Source of the DNA: Fistulifera solaris | Taxonomy: Eukaryota; Bacillariophyta; Bacillariophyceae; Naviculales; Stauroneidaceae | Assembly: GCA_030295235.1 (NCBI GenBank) | Contig: AP026123.1 | Location: 806,001-870,000, forward strand | DNA: 64,000 bases | Direction: 5' to 3' | Part shown: positions 21,402 to 33,300 of the stretch, in pieces | Layout: each line of letters begins with the position of its first letter | How positions within the stretch are numbered: position 1 is the first letter of the stretch | The notes under the pieces: model-generated | Seen by the model: only the letters and a program-made list of their open reading frames with translations | Databases searched by the model: none | What the model was told of the DNA's origin: nothing | Translations under genes and position numbers: made by a program

Positions 21402-22320
21402 ATGGCGTACTTTTCGGGTGACGAATCCGTCCGTTATGGCGATACAGATGATGATGAAGAAGCTGCAACCCTTGATATAGAGCAAACAAAAAGAGAGTTA
21501 CGGCGAATGTCACTAGATCTGAATGCAATGGGTGCCAGGAGATACGGCGTAAATAATGTGGAAATCTCTCCCCGCGAGGAAAAGCCAAAATCTATATTGA
21601 AAAACACACGAGGTCTGATAGAATCGGATGACGATACCATCATCGAAGAAGAAGTGGACGATCTGGATGTGACCGAGATCATAGAAGAGGATGAAGAAAT
21701 ACTGGAAGAAGTCATAGAGGAGGTTGTTGACACCTCGGAAGTGATCGAAGAGATTGCAGATGAATATGAAGATGACGAGTTGCAACCTGACACAATTATA
21801 GAAGGAGACGAGGACGACGAAATTGAGGGAGGAGGAAGAGGACGAGGCGACGGAGGAGGAGGTTCGCGAGGCCATCATATACATTCTAAAACAAGAAAAA
21901 CCAATTGACAACGGCTACCTGACATCCGACCAGGCCACCCGAATGATGGCTCTTCCTTTCAAAGATATGAAAGAAATTATGAAACATTTTGAATTATGCG
22001 ACAATGCGGGAGAACCTATTCAATGGAGTGTAATTGCTGATATTGTAACGCCCGAAGACCACGGTGACGAAGAGGAAGATCTTGACGACGATGAGGATTG
22101 TAACGAATTTTGTCCAGTGCATGGTTACTCCTATTGTACAGAGTGTGAGGTTGGTTTAGAACCATCAACGAGTTCAGACGACGAGTCAGAGGGGGACGAG
22201 GTGGGAAGCCTTGGCTCTGGATTTGACTTACAAGTACCTGCTAAAGATAAAGTGGACGAGGGACACATCTCCGATATTTCAAAGCTGGATCTTACCGATT
22301 TCGACGAGGTATCCGATTGA
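21402..22320 (+). CDS. acidic protein with C-terminal Cys cluster, unknown function
   Basis: Not recognised. Corrected length is 305 residues. The N-terminal half includes SPREEKPKSILKNTRG followed by a very acidic Glu/Asp block. Then comes a folded-looking segment, EEVREAIIYILKQEKPIDNG with DQATRMMALPFKDMKEIMKH, and a compact Cys cluster CNEFCPVHGYSYCTECE that could bind zinc. The tail is acidic again. The frame changes at GGG 21827-21829 inside the Glu run; one G too many explains it. KPKSILKNT resembles a short basic docking motif, but no function follows from that. It converges with the cyclophilin gene, 93 bp apart. Confidence 0.6.
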
Positions 22321-22413
22321 AAAACCTATTTATTCAATTTTCTTCAAATAAAACATAGTTATCGCATTTAACACAACATCGACTTATGAACACGGGAGGC
22401 CTTTTTCTGCCAT

Positions 22414-24312
22414 TTAGTTATGCAATGTTTGAATAGACAAGGCTACAAAAAGAGGATCATATTTGAGTCGGTAGGTATTTTTTGAATGGGAACAGTCCAG
22501 CACGCCCGCAGTCGTCGGCTTTCCTGCTTTCGTGGAGCGTCTTCGTACACTTAAGACGCTCCTCAATGTGATAGCCCCGCAATGAAGCTGCGGTATGGTT
22601 TGCAGCAACGCCTTTTCTTTGCCTTTTGCATTCTCCATCAAGGACAAACTGAGAGGATCGTCCAACAAGAGAGTAGCGATTGTTCGGCGCGCGCGGTGTT
22701 TTCGCATCAAATCATCCATGAAAGGATTGACAGTTAGTTCTTGAATGATTTTCCCTGTATGGTCCTTTCGAGGCGGATCGACAGATGACTGAAGACAGTT
22801 TTCGTCTATCTCTCGGAGTATGTCTTGTGTTGCAACGAAATTTCCACTGTTGCCCGTATGATCAAGGTGATGAAGACAAGACTTTATGTGCATACACAAT
22901 TTACGGTCGCTATCACTTGAAACCAAATTATCTTTCGGTCGTTGTTCTAATTCAATGCTGGCTGTACTTTCGATCAACGACATGTCTAAGAGAGCCGTTA
23001 GTATGAAGCAACGGAAACAAGGATGCGTGTTCTTAGGAGGTCGTACCTTCCCGACTCGATGTCAGGCCAGTGACCGAGTCGATTGGTAATACAGACTTCA
23101 CAAAGCTCTCATTACTGCTGGGCATAGATAATGAAAATGATGGCGCGGAAATCTCACAAGCAGTAGACAGGGACATGGGCACACTGTCACTGATTGGCTT
23201 CCCTTGTTTTGACGAAACTATCGCCTCGGCTTCTACTTCTCCGCAGTCAATGATCCGAAGCACTTCGATTGGTCGCTGAGTTTTACTGTCCGTTTCCAAT
23301 CGAGAAAGAGCCTCCACGACATCCATACCCTTGGTGACCCGGCCGAATACGACATGCTTTCCATTGAGATGTGGAAGGGGTCGCAAAGTTATGAAAAACT
23401 GAGACGAGTTTCGATTGGGACCATTGTTCGCCATGCTGAGTAGTCCTGGCGCATCGTGCCGTAAAAGGGAGTTTCATCTTCAAAGTTTCCCCACATATCC
23501 GTCTTTGGATGGGCCGGTGAAACTTTGGGATAAATAGACCGCCCACCCGTACCGTCGCCTTTCGTGTAGTCCCCCGCCTGAATACAAAAGTTCAATACGA
23601 TGCGATGAACAACACAGTTGCGATACGAAGCACCTGTTTCTCCCGTGCAGAGCGAACGAAAGTTTTCGGCCGCAAATGGGACCTTGTCTTGGAATAGCTC
23701 AAAGGTGACGCGACCACCCGTCGAAAACTCCATGAAGCATTGTGGGCCAGTGCCAGCGGCAGGTAAATAAGGATCCTTAGCATACTTGGCCTCGAGCTTC
23801 ATGAACATCTCGTCTTCTTTTCCGCGGTACTTTTGTAGTGTCTCATCTACAGTGGATAGCTTGGACGGGTTATACTTTTCATAGAAAGCAACCAAACGAT
23901 CTCTGAATTGATTATCTCTCGTCGAGGTTGCTGAAGAAGAGTCTGCTTTATTGCCCTGATCTTCATCAGAACTGTTCATTGCTGATGTTATCGCCAAAGC
24001 GTCTGCTTTACCTTCTTGAATAGCACAAAGAAGGTCCAAAGCTTGCTGCGCTTTCAGTATTTCGTTCCCCTCACTGGCTGGATATTCAACGAGCTTACTT
24101 TGCTGTGATTCTTTCCACAATCCTCGTTTGACTTTCAGCCACTCTAGTGAGCCCTTAGTTGGACTTGATTCTGCTGAACGAGGAGTTGTTTCCGCATCGT
24201 CTTTGGACATGGGGCTTTTCCGAGAAGAGGTCACCGACGGTGTGCGCACCTCAGTATTTGACTGCAGTGACGCGTCAGAGTCGTGCGTTCCGTTTGAATT
24301 ATTATTCATCAT
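22414..24312 (-). CDS. cyclophilin-type peptidyl-prolyl isomerase with long N- and C-terminal extensions
   Basis: Corrected length is 612 residues. The isomerase domain sits at about residues 190-350: [70 protein letters not shown] and [11 protein letters not shown]. The catalytic Arg, Phe and Gln are kept. The cyclosporin-contact Trp is His, a usual natural variant. The N-terminal 190 residues contain [19 protein letters not shown] and a linker ([20 protein letters not shown]) that suggest a partner-binding region. The C-terminal 260 residues, reached through a 61-bp intron (23046-22986), match no family I know. A frame break at A4 23463-23466 is explained by one missing base. Likely nuclear or cytosolic. 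Confidence 0.85.
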
Positions 24313-24824
24313 TATTTCACTTAGCTTCTGTTATGCATGAAATGAAAAATGACAATAGAGAGAGGCAATAGCAGCTTAAAGACCGATTTATCTTAGTTTA
24401 AACACTCAACACGCACATCGTGCTTCATTCGCATTTTTCTCGTCCTCGAACTTTTTGACCATCCTCACTCCAAACTCCAAAGGGTTAGGGATCGGGTATT
24501 CATTTTATACAGTGTGGTAGATGATTATAAAATTCAAATACATTAAATAGTACCGCTTGTTTGTAAAGAACGTCCTCAGTGCCTCACTGAAAGTAGTCTG
24601 GCGTTCACATAAAAACTATGAAGTGTCACACTTGTGTTTTTGTATATAGAGTAAAGGCATTTTCAATAATGCGCATTAGGCAAGCCGGACACGTTTTTTC
24701 CGATCAACGGTACAGTCTGGGTTTATCGGAAAACAGCTCCTCGACAAACTCAAATGAAACAAACCTGCATTTTTCTGCAACAGAATACTGTAATGCACTA
24801 TCTTCTACGTTCATAGAAGCAAAG
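24313..24824. other. region between divergent genes
   Basis: About 510 bp upstream of both the cyclophilin and the coil protein. The open frame continues upstream of ATG 24825 to 24618, but that part shows no conserved-looking feature. Confidence 0.35.
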
Positions 24825-27361
24825 ATGGGTCAATGTCAAAGCAATTGCAAAAGCACGGTCCCAGAGACTGTTGTGATCTTTCCTACGGCAAATGTCACAT
24901 CAACTGGTGCGACTTTTGTGAAAACTCACCCTCGGCTTCAAATCGATACATCTTTCCCACCAAATGATAGCAAGAGCAACGACAAAGCTCGCCTTCGAGT
25001 TCAAGTGCAAAACACGCCCTCGACTGTATCTATGAACTCACGATCCACCCCTGCTAGTAGCTATCAGGAGAATGCGCTGACCCCATTAAATAATGAGGAG
25101 TTGAAGGAAGCACTCAATCCTCCTCGCACATCGAAAAGCAAACAAAGAAAGCGGCGGTCAAGAAGCCATTCTATGAATGAAGCATACCCTTCCTCTAAAT
25201 CAGCAATCCAGCCAACCTCCTTTATCCCGGTTGTGTCGCTCAATGCTTGCAGCAAGGCCTTCATCCCCGAAGAAAAAGATCCGGATGCACCAAGTGACGA
25301 GGAGGAGAATCATCGTGATGTCGAGTTACAAAGAAAGCTTGAACAACCGCATATGCGCTACCAGAGACATACATGGATTCATACAGCAAAGTCGGGTGTT
25401 TCGCCGCTATCGATTGAACTACCGTCGCTCCCGCCTATTCCCCCCCGACAATAAGGCCGTACATCCCCAGGCTCTTTCCCACTTTCAAAAGCTAAAGATT
25501 GCAGCGGAAGTTGCTACGAAGCAAATGAAGCGTCAGCAAAGAATTAGTGCAGAAGAAGAGCGTGTTCAGGATATTTATGACCAGCGACAAAGGTGGACCG
25601 AATACGAAGCGATCCAAATCAGCAATAGCGAGAGAAATCAAGATCTACATTCATCGACCAATCAACAAGACTCCAAGAAGAAGCGAAGAGAAAAACAGAA
25701 TCATTCGTTCGACTTAAGTGACACTGACTCGTGGTACTTCGATTTTCAAGGCCATGAGTTTGATGTTGATGGAAGAGAATTCGATGTCGACCGGTACTGT
25801 GATGACGATTCGACAAGTCAGGCTAGTTTGTCGCTACTTAGCCAATCGAGTATGGAAGCCCAGCGACGCCTCTATGCTGAAAAAAGCTCGAAAGAGAGGA
25901 AACGGTAAATCGCGATCCGTAAGGCTCAGAAGCGGAAGTGTCGACGGCAAGAGTGTACGAAGCGCAAACAGCGTTCCTCGTAATGATTACGGTCCGAAAG
26001 AGAAATTGATCTCGAGAACGGCTCCTATCGACACCATCGAAGGTTTGGAATTGGAGTTTACGTCACGAGTTACTATGAGAAATGACGACGATCGTAGCCA
26101 GGTTTCAGATATAGCGGAAGGATATTCATTCTCGAATTCAACAAATTTCACTGAGACATTCAACAACGACTACGGAGTTGCACGAAGAAAGTACCGTATG
26201 GCAGCCCAAGTGGACGATGCTGACTCTCGTAACTCTGTCGATCCACGTTTTGAGGAAACATTGCGGGCAGTCAAAGCTGGGAGGTTAACGCCGGATGATC
26301 GCGTCATTTCAACCAAACCTTCCATATCGTCGAGATTAGATGCGGTAGAAAAACAACTCGCTGCAGTGGAACAATGTGGACCTGATTCGCGCGCTGCGAA
26401 AATTCGCAAGAAACAGGAAAAGCCAGATAGTAAAGAAAGAAGAGTCTCGTCTCTCATTTCGGTTTTCGAAACGTCGACTGATTCTGGGACGAAATCATCT
26501 ACTATACGACATCAAACACAAATGTATAATCAATCCAATGCCCCACCGCCCAACCATCGGGTACGACCGGAGCATAGCACGCCGCTCCTCAGAACATCGA
26601 ATCAAGTAGCACAACCGAATCTATCTGCCGCTGCTAGTGTGTCTTACAAGACTCGATCCACCCATCGTCCAGTTGATACAAACATCGCTCAAGACGCTCC
26701 CCGTCAGGAAAGTGTGCGAAAAGTTCCCGATACACCATTCGTAAATTCCAGTACACCCACTATCTACAAAAGCAATCACAACGGATCGTCTGCAGACAAT
26801 GTCGCTTCCCGGTCGAATGAAATTCAAAATATTGTTCCTTCGGGAATCGCGTTAAGGAAAACAGCCGAGAGAGCGAGGCGTCTCTCAACTTTAGTCGATC
26901 GCAATAGTGATCCAAACCGCTTGGCAGAACCAAGGAAAGTTCTTTGCTATCCAAGCTATTCCCTTAAATCTGAGTCAACAAAATCGGACCTAGCCGACGA
27001 CGTGAAACAAAAGTACTTTCGCGAGTCTCGAATTCCACGCGTTTTGGGACCATCAAAAGAGGAGTTCTTACAGTGTTCTGAAACATTTCGAGACACATAC
27101 AATCCGAGTGAAATTATTCACTACGTTGACTCAAATTACCAGATTGATTCCCCTTCACTGAGTGAGAATGCTTCGATATACTCTGATAGTAGCACTTCAG
27201 AATTCGGTGAGATAATGGCGATGAAGCCGACGACTGGTGAGGACAAGAAGAAGCGGCGCCGGGACCCAAACAATTTCGCAGACTTGAGTCTTTTGCGGGC
27301 AGAAAAAGTCGAGGCCCAAGTGAACGACGTGCTTACGAAATACAGAGAATCTTCAGCATAA
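24825..27361 (+). CDS. predicted N-myristoylated, Ser/Arg-rich coil protein (2 frame breaks)
   Basis: Family not recognised. From ATG 24825 the protein begins MGQCQSNCKS, a good N-myristoylation context with nearby Cys for palmitoylation, so membrane attachment is inferred. Corrected length is 844 residues. Middle: a coil with FQKLKIAAEVATKQMKRQQR and ISAEEERVQDIYDQRQRW. Then an acidic stretch (HEFDVDGREFDVDRYCDDD) and a long Ser/Arg-rich part. Notable short motifs are DPRFEETLRAVKAGRLTPDD, LDAVEKQLAAVEQ and the C-terminal DLSLLRAEKVEAQVNDVLTK. Frame changes at C7 25440-25446 and A6 25880-25885; each is explained by one extra base. It ends 21 bp from the convergent remodeller gene. An upstream in-frame ATG at 24618 exists but would bury the myristoylation site. 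Confidence 0.62.
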
Positions 27362-27382
27362 CAAATAGAACTATATTTGAAT

Positions 27383-30300
27383 TTATTTGGATTTTGCCAT
27401 GACAGCGGCGACAGCAGCAGCGAATGCTTCAGGGAGTAAAGCAAGTACTCTGGCAGCCTCTTCTGCAACTTCGCTATCTTCGGGATTGTATAAGCTGCAG
27501 TTGTCAAACACCAACAAGAAATCTGTATACAAAGCGGCTGCTGCATCTGAACCAGTTCCGTACTCCCCCTTTTCGACTTTTTTCTCGCATAGAGCCAAAA
27601 TCCATTGGATGTTCTACCACTTCGTTATACCCTGGCGCCTGGTCGTCGGACACTGGCTCAGTGAAGACGTCATATCGATCATGACTAGAGAATATGGCTG
27701 TTAATACGTTATTCATCAAAGAACACGTTTATCGCACCACTTTGCTTACCTGTTCATCTTCAACAAGGTACTAAGAGCCACTTCCTGGAATTTGTCCTCA
27801 ATCCTCTCCGGTAACCGCCAAGGACCGAGTTGTGTAAGATTTTTGCGTGCCTTTTTGAATGAACCATCCAGGGAATCCCGACGTTTTTTCAAGGCGACCA
27901 GGTCAAAGGCAGTTTCGTCGATCAGAAATTTCTTCGTAGTTTTGCCTGTCGCTTTTTTTATCCAATGAACTTTTGCGTTGACGCTTCGTTCCCGTGTTGG
28001 CCAAATTAGAACCGTCATGATCAATTGAGCCGTCATCCGTACCATTATCAAGGTTTTCCACGGAACGTTTCCTCTTGCCTCCTTTCTTGACTTTTCCAGG
28101 GGACGCACCATCTAGAGATATGCGAACACGAGCTTTTCCAGGCTTTTTCGCATCAATGGTATTATCGTCGCCATTTTTTGAAGTCTGCTTCTGTTTTGGG
28201 GTCTAAATAACAAACAGATGAGAGGAAGAACTTCTACATAACAGCTTCGTGCGAAATTTCTTACCTTCTTCTCTGCATCGGCACCCTCGCCGTCAACACT
28301 CCTTCGTTTGCGTCCTTTCTTGGCGCTACCCGGCTTCGGTTCCTCGATTATCTCAAGAATCGATCCGTCCTCTGCAATGAACAGTCCATGCTTGGACGCG
28401 GCGTCAAGAAGAAGCTTCGGTCTCATAACGTGTTGGTCGAATGCCTCTTTCACGATATCTGATTTTTTGTCATTGTACTTCCGACAGTTTTGCAAAATAA
28501 GGATAAAGTCTTTTTGCATGGCTTGTGCCGAGCGATACTCCCCATTTTCAAGCTTCTTTTCATCGTGCCGTAATCCATAGGTTTCTCAATTTCTTCATAG
28601 TAATCAGGAAAGTCTTCTCTCGACACTGGCTCGGAAAAAGTACCACCCCTGGAGCTGTCGTGCTTTATCATTTCGTCCAAAAGAGTTCGAAGGATCTTTG
28701 TAACCATATGACGAGGGAAAACAGGCCACGCACGTCCAGCTGCAGTGGCATCATCGTCATTAGCGAGCCACTGGCGCCTTCGTCGCGCTTCCTTTGCGCT
28801 AATTTTATCTTTTTTCGCTGTACTTGAATCATACACATCTTCTGCGACATCAGACCAATCTTCTCCGGAGTCAGAGTGGTGCAAATAGCCGTCATCTCCA
28901 AGATAACCTCCGCCGTTTTCAGAGAATCTACGTTTCCGACGGCGTTCAGGTGTCGGTACTTCCAACTCTGCCATCTCGATTCGCTTCCTTCTCTTTTTAC
29001 GCTTCTTGCCTTCAATCCTCAATTCCTGGATTACGTCATCAACCTCCTCCTCTCTTATTCCAGGTTGAAATCGGTTCTGCTCCGATACCCGACATCTGCG
29101 ACGACGGTCGCCCTCAAGCCGCTTCAGGTAGGAACGAGCTAGATGCCGTTGTTCTTCGTTAAACAACTTTTCCTTTACAGAAATCGTCAACAGCAACTTC
29201 TGGCAAATATCCTTATCATCTGGATTCATATCTTCTTCATCCTCTTCGAGTAGCCCCTCCATCATACCCTTCACGTCGCTAATAAACTTCACGACTTTCT
29301 TTGCTTGCGCACGTGACAATTGAAATTTGTTTTTGCTTTCCTTCCCTGAATGCTCGTCATCAGCATCGGAATCTGAGTCGTTGTCTTCTTTCTCAGAAAC
29401 CGCATCCGCATCCGCATCCGCATCAACTGTCGCAACGTTTGCATCGACTGATTCTGGTGCATCGGAAGTTTTCGCATCTGCCTTTTCCTCAGCTTCATCT
29501 AATTCATTTGTTGTCTCTTTTGGAGGTCGACCACGTCGCTTGCGTCCCCGACCCGGACCTCTTACTTTCCCATCTACTTCGTCTTGAAGTTCTCTCAACT
29601 TCTGCATCATCAGCCCTGGTGTAACGAAGTTTGGCATGACTTTCTGCCAGAACTCAGGGTCGTCCATGTCCAGGGCATCGCCACCAGCTTCAGCGGAAAA
29701 TTTTGATTTGCTGATCACCATTCCTTGCTTGTTTAACCAGGACGCAGTCTTAGCTCCCTCAACGACACGAGTTCGGGTTCGTTTGGCGAGTATACTTTCA
29801 ATATCGTCAGCGCAAAACTCTTTTGTGATCTCATCGTTTTCGTCCTCTAGAAGTGCATATGCCCCACGCTTCAATAGTTGCTCCATTTCTTGTTGAGTCG
29901 GCTTGTCGTCGTCTCTATCCTTCTCAAATGTTCCAAGTACAGCCTGTTCTAAACCCAGTTTCTTGCTTGCACGGTCGAACATCTCCTGTTCAAAACTACG
30001 ACTAGTTACAAGACGGTAAATTCGTACGTCGCGCGTCTGCCCGATTCTGTGACATCTTGCCTGAGCTTGAACGTCATTTTGTCTGAGAAAAAGAGTGCGT
30101 GCGTGAGTCTGTGATTGCTTGCACGGACGAAAACTCTTATCGTGTCTTTCACTTACGGATTCCAGTCACTGTCAAAGATGATACATATGTCGGCCGCAGT
30201 AAGATTAATTCCGACACCACCTGCTCTGGTTGAAAGCAGGAAAAGGAAACTGTCCGACTCGCTTTCAAAGCGATCAATTGCCTTCTGTCGTTCGGTTCCA

Positions 30301-33300
30301 CGAATGCGACCGTCCAAGCGTTCGTAGCGGAAATCACGGAACTCGCAATATTCTGATATCAGATCGAGCATTTTCACCATCTGACTGAAAATCAGAACTT
30401 TGTGGCCCTCTTGTCGTAACTTTGGAAGAAGCTTGTCCAAAAGCACCATTTTGCCGCTTGACATAACATAGCCTTGTTCGTTGACCATGTGCTGCTGCTC
30501 CTCGGGCGTTTTCCCTTCAAATGCACCTTTTTCAGACAATTCTCTGTATATTCGATCAAGCTCCCTGTGTTCTACGCCATCAAGAAGAAAGGGATGATTA
30601 CATGCTTTACGGAGCTCCATTTGGATGTTCATGAGCTTCGGCGTTATCTGGCGGTTAATCCCGATGCTCAAAAAAGCATGGTTGTGCTCGAAGATGGCCC
30701 TATAGTACTGCTTCTGAAGGCTAGTAAGCTCTACGTCAATAACGGTCTCTTCTTTAGCGGGAATATCCTTGGCCACATCGTCTTTCACTCTTCGAAGCAT
30801 GAATGGCGAAATCATCTGTTGCAAATTTTCGACCTGCTCTTGATTCGCCATGTTTCCGAATCTAGACTGAAAGTCATCGAGTTCCGGGAACTTATAAGGC
30901 TCGATAAAATTCAATAAGGTCCATAATTCCTTAAGGAGAAAAGCGTCGAGTGAGCACGGTCTTCAAAGGAAATGGATGGTAACTATGCACGTGGCAACTT
31001 ACGGTAAGATCGTTTTGCAGAGGTGTTCCTGACATAAGAACACGACTTTGGTAACCGTACTGCATTGTTCCTCTGGCACTTATTTCTCGCATGCATTCAA
31101 GTAATTTTCCTTTTTGATTACGTAGACGGTGGGCCTCGTCTACAACAGCGACACGAAAGGGAATATCACTGATAACATCGAAATCTCCGATCAAAGTATC
31201 GTACGTTGTAACCAGAACATCAAACTTCAAATACTCGGGCGTGTGTGGTCTATCTTCAAAGTACCATTCATATTCTCTCAAAACATCACGCCATACCCGT
31301 TGTCGATCGTGGTAGATGCAGCACACCATATCAGTCCATCCTTCAAACTCTCTTCGCCAATGTTCCACAGTAGAAAGGGGCACAACTACAAGGAAAGGAC
31401 GTCGTATTTTTTCTACACGGAAAAGATGGTCGATGAAGCAGACAATTTGAACAGTTTTTCCAAGCCCCATTTCATCTGCCAAAATGCATCCTTGTCGTTT
31501 GTACCAGACGCTCGATAGCCAGTTTACACCATCAATCTGATAGTCACGCAACTTGTTTCCATTCTTGTAAATATGTGGCTCATTCGGATCATAAAGCTTA
31601 TCTCGGAACTCCAACCATGCCTCTTGAGCTTTCTTGCCTCCACCGCCACGCGTCTGGGGCGCACCGGCTGTTACTTTTGCTCCTGCTGCAGCATATCTCC
31701 ACTTGTATCCACCGACTTCGTCGCCGATATCTTCGTCATAGTCGTCGAGAAGAACCTGACGCAAATCTTGCAAAGGGAGCTGCAGTGTAGCGGCAGCTGA
31801 CTCAACGTTGGTCCAAACGTGTAATACCTCTCCGGTCGACACAGAAACTTGCTCGATCTTTACTGTTGACTTCTTGACCGATTTCGACGGTGTATCGGAT
31901 GCTTCTTTCTCATCAGATTCTTTATGTGATTCTTCTAGACTAATTTGTGGAAATCCATCAAAAGTTGCCTCGTCTGGTTGGTCGGGAGATATCAAAACAG
32001 CGGCTGCTAGTTTGGCACGCTCCCCAAGAGTCGAGAACTCTGTTTGTCTGGCTGGAAGCGAGGATCTTTCGTCTTCTTTGCTTCTTTTGGTTTTGATCAC
32101 CTGCTCACTAGCCTTTGCAGTTGTAAAAGTTTGATCGACCCCATCCAGAAAGTAAGCCCGGTCTTCGGTACCGCCTTCATCGCTACTATAACCAATGTCC
32201 GTGTCAAGAAGTCGGAATGCGAGGGACTGCGTCGTCTCTTCGGTTTGAAGAACGCCGTACTTGTAGCTTTTGTGATCGTCAGGATGAACTTCCGGAGCTA
32301 AATCGGAAGATGATTTCTCTTTTTCCGGCTGCGTAGCTTCCCCAATCGCTGAATCCCCTGAAGCGGGTTCTGTAGCTGCGTGGACTTCATCTGAAGCATT
32401 CTGAGCCATTTCTTCATCCTCGCTATCAGGTTCGAATTCACCTTCGCTGCCACCTTCCTCCGAATCGTTGTCCGAATCGCCTCTCTCGCTCTCTGAATCT
32501 AGGTCGTCAGAACGGTCGACTTCGTCGTTTATATTTTCAACTATATGCTGTCGTTGCAGTAAAATGCGTTGGCGGTCAGACATGAACTTCGTGCGCATCT
32601 CCTCTATTGCGTAGCGGCCCTTGTCGCCAGAGCTGACGAGATGGGTATCGCATCCGGAAAGGCCATTTTCGAGGAAGCGCATGTAGGCGAACTTGTTCTT
32701 GCCGCTTTCTTTCAACAATCCGATCACTTCTTTGAAAGTCTTCCCGATTGTTCCAACCCCATCCACAGCAATAATCTTGTCTCCAATGTTTCGCACTAGC
32801 TTTCTTTCCTCAGCAGGGCCCTTGGTCCCATCAGGAAACGCCCTATAACCAAGAAACGCGACCGCACCATTGATCTCTCCTACGTTCATCATCAAGCCCT
32901 TCGATGTAATGGGTATTATAGCATCGTATTCGCCCTGCATAAGCGGTGGTAGAGAAGCAAAACAGCTTTGTGTCTTCGCTTCTTTTCGTGCAACTCGAAA
33001 AACCATGTCAGAAACACACGAAACAACATCACCTGGGTGCACCAAGCCATTGATACTTGATTTAGCGTTCAGTGGAGCACAATTCATCAAAAAGCCTGAT
33101 TATGTGGTCCGCATTCAGCAGTTAAAGTGGGAGGGGGGCACGAAACGCCAAATTTCAGGAACTCGAACGAGCGCGTTTGCGCATAGAGCTGACTGCGCAA
33201 CAGTGGTGTACATCCTTGTCCTCCTGCGTTTTCTTCAACGGTATGCTTTGTTCCCAATAAGGTTTTTGCCACAGCCTGCGCTTCAACTTCTGTTTCGTCG

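Noticed and set aside
21434-21793. Ser-rich minus-strand frame
   Set aside because: Complement of the Glu/Asp codon run (gaa/gat) of the acidic protein; no independent support.
29301-29624. His/Pro/Ser-rich plus-strand frames opposite the remodeller
   Set aside because: Shadow of the acidic Asp/Ala repeat codons on the other strand.
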